Made by a program: the position numbers and the translations under genes
Notes under the pieces: generated by a model
Told to the model about the DNA's origin: nothing
The model's database searches: none
What the model saw: the letters and a program-made list of their open reading frames with translations, nothing else
Source: a virus
IMG/VR virus record: IMGVR_UViG_3300008267_000337
Location: 1-25,018 of that record
Strand: one strand, 5' to 3'
Length of the DNA stretch: 25,018 nucleotides
In this document: positions 21,085 through 25,018 of the stretch, one piece after another
Numbering within the stretch: position 1 is the first letter of the stretch
Layout of the letters: each line of letters starts with the position of its first letter

Positions 21085-21542
21085 TACTCAGCCTCAGGCT
21101 TGCGTAAGACTTTCGGCAGGATTACTTCATTGACCTGCATGTTGACCTGCTCTTGATTCATGAGACCTAAGTCTCTTGCAATGATATTGTGATTGAATAG
21201 CCCACTTGCAGCACCTTCCAGCTTGCTTGTGTAGATTGCCTGCTCTATGCGTGTAAAGACACTACCGAAATCTTTTGATTTGGTCTTGTACTCAGAAAGC
21301 TTAGTCCAGCAGGAGAACCCACAAGCAAGCGCAAAGCCTTCTTTAGTCAGCAGCCTTTTCTTAGGCAGCCTGACCTCAGTTGCATCCTTGCCTCTGAAGT
21401 CTACTTCAATCAATGGGTTCTCTTCAGCCCATTGAACATACTGCTCAAAGTTCTCAAGGATTTCATCTGGTGTCTTGAACTTGCCATCTAAGCCGTGCTT
21501 CAATCGAAGCATCCAGCATTGGTTGCCTTTCGGTGCTGCCAT
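21084..21542 (-). CDS. terS: Terminase small subunit, gp3-like DNA-packaging protein (152 aa)
   Basis: The start MAAPKGNQCWMLRLKHGLDG, the ENPLIEVDFRGKDA segment (42-55), the LPKKRLLTKEGFALACG block (59-75) and NIIARDLGL near the C terminus fit the gp3-like DNA-packaging family. These proteins recognise phage DNA and load the large subunit. The location immediately upstream of the large subunit, sharing a base at 21084, supports the role. A helix-turn-helix lies probably in residues 64-90. The recognition (pac/cos) site itself is not identifiable here. Confidence 0.85.
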   Translation of the reverse strand: MAAPKGNQCWMLRLKHGLDGKFKTPDEILENFEQYVQWAEENPLIEVDFRGKDATEVRLPKKRLLTKEGFALACGFSCWTKLSEYKTKSKDFGSVFTRIEQAIYTSKLEGAASGLFNHNIIARDLGLMNQEQVNMQVNEVILPKVLRKPEAE

Positions 21543-21582
21543 AATTTTAGTACCGGGATTACTCCCCTTGTTTTGTGTTTGA

Positions 21583-21726
21583 TTACTTCTTTTTCGCTGC
21601 CTTCTTAGCCTTCTTAGCTACAGACAGAGCAATGGCTACAGCCTGCTTCTGAGGCTTGCCTGACTTCATCTCTGTCTTGATGTTGCTGCTAACTGTCTTA
21701 GCACTGTATCCTTTCTTCAACGGCAT
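21583..21726 (-). CDS. Small Lys-rich DUF6496-like protein (47 aa)
   Basis: The product begins MPLKKGYSAKTVSSNIKTEM, continues KSGKPQKQAVAIALSVA and ends in a poly-Lys/Ala tail (KKAKKAAKKK). I associate this layout, TVSxNIxxEMKxGKPQKQAVAIALS, with the DUF6496 group common in phages. The function is unknown; the charge suggests nucleic-acid contact. It overlaps the upstream gene by 10 bases and ends 40 bases before the small terminase start. That 40-base stretch holds no confident promoter or terminator. Confidence 0.75.
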   Translation of the reverse strand: MPLKKGYSAKTVSSNIKTEMKSGKPQKQAVAIALSVAKKAKKAAKKK

Positions 21727-21998
21727 TGTCTTAGTGATAGTTTTGGCAAAGATAAGTATTTCAACATGGCTTCGTAGATGGCCTTCTGATTGTGCCAGCG
21801 CATCATGTACTTATTCTTATTGTCATGGCCTTGGTGGTCAACAATCTTTTTGTCCAGCTGGCTAATTTTTCGGGTCAGATAGTCCATGCAGTCTTGGTAG
21901 TCTATCTCGGTTTCGATGTGATAATACTTCATATCATTTATATAAGTTCCTGTTCCCTGATAAATTTCGGGTATCATACTAATATGGATATTGCTCAT
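21717..21998 (-). CDS. Hypothetical protein downstream of DnaB (93 aa)
   Basis: A helical charged protein (CMDYLTRKISQLDKKIVDHQ; RWHNQKAIYEAMLKYL) with no recognised domain. The first ATG (21998) overlaps the helicase gene by 20 bases; a later in-frame ATG at 21932 (MKYYHIETEIDY) would avoid the overlap and is a serious alternative. The end overlaps the DUF6496-like gene. A role in replication or packaging is possible from position only. Confidence 0.55.
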   Translation of the reverse strand: MSNIHISMIPEIYQGTGTYINDMKYYHIETEIDYQDCMDYLTRKISQLDKKIVDHQGHDNKNKYMMRWHNQKAIYEAMLKYLSLPKLSLRQCR

Positions 21999-23319
21999 AG
22001 TCCTTAAGCTGCATTAAAGGGGCATCGAATTGCAAAGGTATTATTCCTGTGCTACCTGACCTCATCTTAACCTGGTCAATCAGGCATAGTCCAGCATTAG
22101 GCATTTCGGTGCTGCCGACTTTAGTGGTCGCTGTAGGCTCAAAGTAGTACTCAGGTCTTAGCATCATCCAGATGACATCTGCATCCTGCTCAACAGAGCC
22201 TGACTCTCTGAGGTCGCTCATAAGTGGCATCTTATCACCTCTTTCATCTACTCTCCTGCTGAGCTGGCTGAGTGCTACTACAGGAATCTGTAGTTCTTTA
22301 GCTAGCAATTTAAGACCTCTGCTTATCTCGCCTATGATATTGACTCGGTTGGTCTCCTTTGGATTGACTGAGTTAACTAGGCCGATATAGTCCACAAATA
22401 CAACTTTAACGTTGTGTTTGTTCTTCCACATGGTAGCCTTAGTCCTGATTTTGGAAATATTTAAGTATCCCTCATCGGTAATTTTAATAGGCCACTCCTT
22501 CATCCGGCCTACTGCATCATTGATTGCGCTCTTGTCGTACTGGTTAAGTTCACCTTGCTTGATCTTATATGCCCAGACATTAGACTCCTGAGAGGCTAGC
22601 CTTTGGACAAGCTCATGCTTGGTCATTTCAAGGCTGAACATACCACAGCCTATGCCTTGCTTGGCTAAGTTTCTTATTAAGGAAACTACCAGAGCAGTCT
22701 TACCTTGCCCTGGTCTCGCACCTACTACTATAAGCTCTCCGTTTGTCAGGCCACCGCATAGCTTATCAAGTGCAGCTATGCCTGTCCGGTGTCCTGCTAT
22801 TTCTCCGGGCTTACTTGTCAGCCATTGGTTAGATGACTCAATGAGCTGCTGCTTAAAGTCATCATCGTTTTTGGTTATGGAAGATGCAAAAAGTGCATCA
22901 AGCTTAGTCTGATACTTGGAGTAAATCTCAAACACATCACCAGAGTCAGCCTGAGACTCCTGCAGAAGCTGCATGCTGATGCCATAGAGCTTGGCTCTGA
23001 TGTATTGCTCTACCAGATAGCGACAGTGAACTTCAATATGCCCAGGAGACTTTAGGCTTGAGAATACTTGAGCAATGTATTTAATGCCTCCAGCCTCCTT
23101 GACTAGGCCAGACTTCTTAATCGTGGCTACTGTTGTCTCAAGATCAACAGGCTCTCCGGCATCTTGCTGAGCCTGCACTGCCTGTGCTATTATTCTGTGC
23201 TTGTCAACCTGAAAGCAGTCAATGGTTGGCAAAACTTGAAAAGCTGTGAGCCTATCCTCCGGAGAGAGCATCATAGCTGAGAGGACTTGCCTCTCTAGTT
23301 CATCTTCTTCGAATTTCAT
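21979..23319 (-). CDS. dnaB: Replicative DNA helicase, DnaB family (446 aa)
   Basis: This hexameric helicase unwinds phage DNA at the fork. The N-terminal domain (1-150) begins with the typical ERQVLSAMML. The RecA-like ATPase domain has Walker A GARPGQGKTA (200-209), the catalytic Glu in FSLEMT (E231), Walker B VVFVDYIGL (306-314), the SQLSR sensor (351-355) and SDLRESGSVEQDADVIW (368-384). The length is normal, there is no intein, and all ATPase residues are present. It follows the initiator/loader gene after two bases, so loader and helicase are expressed together. Confidence 0.95.
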   Translation of the reverse strand: MKFEEDELERQVLSAMMLSPEDRLTAFQVLPTIDCFQVDKHRIIAQAVQAQQDAGEPVDLETTVATIKKSGLVKEAGGIKYIAQVFSSLKSPGHIEVHCRYLVEQYIRAKLYGISMQLLQESQADSGDVFEIYSKYQTKLDALFASSITKNDDDFKQQLIESSNQWLTSKPGEIAGHRTGIAALDKLCGGLTNGELIVVGARPGQGKTALVVSLIRNLAKQGIGCGMFSLEMTKHELVQRLASQESNVWAYKIKQGELNQYDKSAINDAVGRMKEWPIKITDEGYLNISKIRTKATMWKNKHNVKVVFVDYIGLVNSVNPKETNRVNIIGEISRGLKLLAKELQIPVVALSQLSRRVDERGDKMPLMSDLRESGSVEQDADVIWMMLRPEYYFEPTATTKVGSTEMPNAGLCLIDQVKMRSGSTGIIPLQFDAPLMQLKDYEQYPY

Positions 23320-23321
23320 TC

Positions 23322-24053
23322 TTATTGGTTTGGGGTAAAATTATAGGTTTCATGAAAATGTCTGCTCTTTTGTTTCAAGTTCTGGTCAATGGCTGTCGGG
23401 GCGGGCGGAACTTCTAAGGTTGGCTCGTTATTTTGGTTTTTAAGTATCCAATTGTTACGCACTGTGCTTTTCCAATTGACTAGCTTTTTGCCAAATTTAT
23501 TGTGCCAGTCAAGCTCCTTATAGTAGAAGTAGCATCTCTCTGCCTCATCTCTGGTAGCTCCATTCTCAATGAAGTAGGCTTCTAATTGGTCATAGGTTGG
23601 AGGTACAAATTGAGTCACTTGCCTTTTGACCTTTTTTGGCTTTGGCTCATTAGTAATAGGTTCATTGGTTTGTTGGTTTATTGGTTTACCTATTGGGTCA
23701 GGTGCTTGCTCAACTGCTTGCTCAGTTGGTGTGTCAAGTGGTGTGTCAGGTGCTTGCTCAAATTTTGACAAGGCAATTATTGAGGCATGATGATATTGAT
23801 TGCATGACTCACGGATTAACTTTATAAACCCATAGTCAATTAAGTCTCCAAAAAGTTTCTTGTATGTATTTCTGCTACCTATTGAAAGCACCTCCATTGT
23901 GTGCAATCTTGGAAGCCCAAACTCTGATTTTTGACCAAAGTAATTCCACCTATCAACAATATAAAAGTAAAGCTCAGCATGGGCTGAAGATAGCTTGCCT
24001 GGATTATTAAATCTCCATTCAAACCATTGTCTAGTCAACTGATAACCGTTCAT
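23322..24053 (-). CDS. Replication initiator / helicase-loader-like protein (243 aa)
   Basis: The N-terminal 95 residues look like a winged-helix DNA-binding domain (LSSAHAELYFYIVDRWNYFG; MEVLSIGSRNTYKKLFGDLIDYGFI). A Pro/Thr/Gln-rich linker follows (about 97-140, with NQQTNEPITNEP). The C-terminal domain (FVPPTYDQLEAYFIENGA; FYYKELDWHNKFGKKLVNW) resembles the replisome-organiser or loader domains of other phages, where a small helical domain contacts the helicase. The position between a J-domain gene and dnaB supports a role in origin recognition and DnaB loading. The start overlaps the upstream stop as ATGA. The linker DNA contains short repeats of CTCAACTGCTTG-like words. Confidence 0.75.
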   Translation of the reverse strand: MNGYQLTRQWFEWRFNNPGKLSSAHAELYFYIVDRWNYFGQKSEFGLPRLHTMEVLSIGSRNTYKKLFGDLIDYGFIKLIRESCNQYHHASIIALSKFEQAPDTPLDTPTEQAVEQAPDPIGKPINQQTNEPITNEPKPKKVKRQVTQFVPPTYDQLEAYFIENGATRDEAERCYFYYKELDWHNKFGKKLVNWKSTVRNNWILKNQNNEPTLEVPPAPTAIDQNLKQKSRHFHETYNFTPNQ

Positions 24054-24343
24054 ATTGAATGCAATAAAATTTCCCTAAACTCATTAAGTGCAATCATAGC
24101 ATTATGATTACCTCCTTTGTCTGGATGGTGTTTTATTACTAGCCTTTTATAGGCTTGGTCAATTATTGACCTATCTACAGCTTTTTTACTCATCTCAAAT
24201 TCTGAGTATCTGTAGTTAATTTCATCAAGGCATGAAGCCTTTAGGTCATAATCTACAAAGTCTTGATCTAATAAATAAGCCAGATAGCTAGTTGGCACAT
24301 CCTCAACAAGACTGCCTTTGAACTTACCAAATTTTAATTCCAT
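24050..24343 (-). CDS. DUF3820-like / J-domain fusion protein (97 aa)
   Basis: Residues 3-45 (LKFGKFKGSLVEDVPTSYLA, then LKASCLDEINYR) match the pattern of DUF3820: FGKxKG, VPTSYL and a terminal ELxxR-like helix. Residues 54-95 form a J domain with helix II (IIDQAYKRLVIKHHP), the invariant HPD at 73-75, a KGG turn and helix III (MIALNEFREIL). J domains stimulate the ATPase of DnaK-type chaperones; helix I is shortened or merged with the upstream domain. In the replication operon it could recruit host DnaK to remodel the initiator-helicase complex, as host DnaJ/DnaK do in lambda; that is an inference. Its ATG directly follows a U-rich tract of a structured element. Confidence 0.75.
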   Translation of the reverse strand: MELKFGKFKGSLVEDVPTSYLAYLLDQDFVDYDLKASCLDEINYRYSEFEMSKKAVDRSIIDQAYKRLVIKHHPDKGGNHNAMIALNEFREILLHSI

Positions 24344-24435
24344 AAAAACAAAAACCTCATCCGGCTTTCCTGCTTGCGACCAGCCAACAGATAGGCTGAG
24401 CAGTACTTACCGAATGAGGTTCTTAATTTCTTCAT
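24334..24435 (-). CDS. Possible 33-residue basic mini-protein or leader peptide
   Basis: ATG 24435 opens a frame of 33 residues (MKKLRTSFGKYCSAYLLAGR at the start, ending FLFLWN) that stops at TAA 24336-24334, overlapping the J-domain start by 10 bases. Overlaps of 10-20 bases are common between neighbouring genes here, which argues for a real gene or a translationally coupled leader. Against it, most of the frame coincides with a strong inverted repeat that can explain the sequence by itself. I recognise no family. Confidence 0.4.
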   Translation of the reverse strand: MKKLRTSFGKYCSAYLLAGRKQESRMRFLFLWN

Positions 24436-24475
24436 AACTGTTTATTAACCGGGGTCGCAATCCGGGGCTTTCGCC
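24345..24475 (-). ncRNA. Candidate structured RNA / attenuator upstream of the J-domain gene
   Basis: In minus-strand RNA, in order: GGC-GAAA-GCC hairpin with GNRA loop (24475-24466); CCGG-N9-CCGG hairpin (24465-24449); a 12-bp stem with one G-U pair (24421-24410 with 24364-24353) enclosing CUGCU/AGCAG and CAGCC/GGCUG stems; then UUUUUGUUUUU up to the AUG at 24343. The loop of the CCGG hairpin contains UUGCGACC (24460-24453), perfectly complementary to GGUCGCAA (24381-24374) in the bulge between the two inner stems, so a kissing or pseudoknot contact is possible. The simple reading is a terminator or attenuator. An origin-like structure is also possible beside replication genes. Confidence 0.5.
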
Positions 24476-24484
24476 TGCACAAAC

Positions 24485-24694
24485 TTAAAATAACTTGTAA
24501 ACTATTGCAACTTCTCCTTTCAAACTTTGTGCGTAGGCTTTACGGACATAATCACATCGAAGGCACACATGATCTGTTGTCTTGTGAATCTTTTTTCCTA
24601 ACTCAGTACACCAGCTGCATGTTTTTCCTGTCTTGGCCTTTTCAACTTCTTCATTTGTTGCTGAGAAGACTTTTACATTTTCTATCCTTTTCAT
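24485..24694 (-). CDS. Small zinc-ribbon protein (69 aa)
   Basis: Start ATG 24694 (MKRIENVKVFS) is chosen because it forms an ATGA overlap with the upstream stop; the longer frame from 24769 would run inside the neighbouring gene. Two Cys pairs, CSWC (26-29) and CLRC (44-47), 14 residues apart, form a likely four-Cys zinc site. The rest is basic and helical (DYVRKAYAQSLKGEVAIVY). Small zinc proteins in phage early operons often act as transcription or host-takeover factors, but nothing here identifies the target. It precedes the structured element at 24345-24475. Confidence 0.65.
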   Translation of the reverse strand: MKRIENVKVFSATNEEVEKAKTGKTCSWCTELGKKIHKTTDHVCLRCDYVRKAYAQSLKGEVAIVYKLF

Positions 24695-24975
24695 AATCTT
24701 ATTGCCCAAACAAAAAGCACTGTAATTGCTAGTCCGTAGCACATCAGAACTATGCCAATGGTTGCCCAAGCATTGTGATGCCTCTTAGACTCTACTAAGT
24801 CATCGGTCACAAGATCATGCTCAGTGTGCCAATACTCAATGTCCTCATTGAGCTTTTCAATTTCCTTACGAAGGGCAGCATTAGTCTCCTTGTGATAGTC
24901 TCTAGACCGCCTGTGATTGTCAGAGTGCCTCTTGCACTCAGCAAGCTGGCTCTGAAGTGTCTGTATCTCTGTCAT
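24691..24975 (-). CDS. Coiled-coil, C-terminally membrane-anchored protein (94 aa)
   Basis: Residues 1-65 are strongly helical and charged with a heptad pattern (IQTLQSQLAECKRHSDN; LRKEIEKLNEDIEYWHTEHD). Residues about 72-91 form a hydrophobic helix (IGIVLMCYGLAITVLFVWAI) ending RL, so the protein is probably tail-anchored with the coil in the cytoplasm. The His/Tyr-rich RRSRDYHKET segment is notable. It is the first visible gene of the minus-strand replication block and overlaps the zinc-ribbon gene by ATGA. It could anchor replication at the membrane; that is speculation. Confidence 0.6.
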   Translation of the reverse strand: MTEIQTLQSQLAECKRHSDNHRRSRDYHKETNAALRKEIEKLNEDIEYWHTEHDLVTDDLVESKRHHNAWATIGIVLMCYGLAITVLFVWAIRL

Positions 24976-25001
24976 TGGTTAGATTTTTTTTTGCAAATAT
25001 T

Positions 25002-25018
25002 TTGTCAAATAATGACAA
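25002..25018. promoter_or_regulatory. Operator-like palindrome upstream of the replication block
   Basis: TTGTCA-N5-TGACAA is a perfect 6-bp inverted repeat at the window edge, 27 bases upstream of ATG 24975, followed on the minus strand by AATATTTG (one mismatch to TAnnTTTG) and an A9 run. The layout resembles an operator with a promoter, but sequence beyond the edge is needed to judge. Confidence 0.4.

Noticed and set aside
23390-23420. Terminator or GC-rich signal around GGGGCGGGCGG
   Set aside because: It is inside the initiator/loader gene, encoding a Pro/Ala-rich C-terminal stretch, with no stem or U-tract.
24345-24475. Phage tRNA or self-cleaving ribozyme
   Set aside because: No cloverleaf with anticodon and T-arm consensus, and no hammerhead or similar conserved core could be matched.

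Overview
This window is part of a double-stranded DNA tailed-phage genome, or possibly a prophage, and almost every base is coding. It holds a large terminase with Walker A/B and RNase H-like nuclease motifs, a small terminase, a portal next to a MuF-type head protein, a tape measure, a probable tail fibre, an M15 peptidase and a DnaB helicase. The tail layout (tape measure, no visible sheath) suggests a siphovirus. The likely host is a member of the Bacteroidota. Start codons show no consistent Shine-Dalgarno sequences, three intergenic sites match the Bacteroidota -7 promoter element TAnnTTTG, and many proteins resemble families I associate with phages of that phylum. No database search was possible, so the host call is an inference. 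I see no integrase, CI-like repressor, tRNA, insertion sequence or CRISPR array.

Layout. Positions 1-2185 (+ strand): small overlapping genes of mostly unknown function, including a tandem pair of paralogues, a DUF3310-like protein and a GIY-YIG nuclease-like protein. Two AT-rich genes flank the DUF3310 gene. Positions 2226-4852 (-): a putative structural protein, a lysis-like cassette (two-helix membrane protein, single-helix coiled-coil protein, M15 peptidase) and two small basic proteins. Positions 4902-5402 (+): a lone PD-(D/E)XK nuclease-like gene, followed by a periodic repeat at 5444-5508. Positions 5507-19769 (-): the virion module, with MuF, portal, tail and fibre proteins, tape measure and tail-assembly-chaperone candidate. 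Positions 19750-21542 (-): terminase subunits. Positions 21583-24975 (-): the replication block, with DnaB helicase, replication initiator or loader, a DUF3820-like/J-domain fusion, a zinc-ribbon protein and a coiled-coil membrane protein.

The long minus-strand array reads from replication (right) through terminase, tail, portal and MuF to lysis (left), with mostly ATGA or TAATG stop/start overlaps. Transcription is broken around the tape measure, which has a hairpin-plus-U-tract terminator on each side, each followed closely by a TAnnTTTG element. No recognisable major capsid protein or head protease is present, so either the head genes are outside the window or one of the unidentified structural proteins is a divergent capsid protein.

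Most notable observations: (1) a probable programmed -1 frameshift on a nine-U run in the gene before the tape measure, opening a 97-codon frame with no ATG or GTG; (2) strong over-representation of the 8-mer TTCGGTGC/GCACCGAA (nine copies); (3) an RNA-like element with nested stems, a loop-bulge complementarity and a U-tract just before the J-domain gene; (4) a DUF3820-like/J-domain fusion in the replication operon; (5) a DnaJ-type zinc-finger signature inside the portal.
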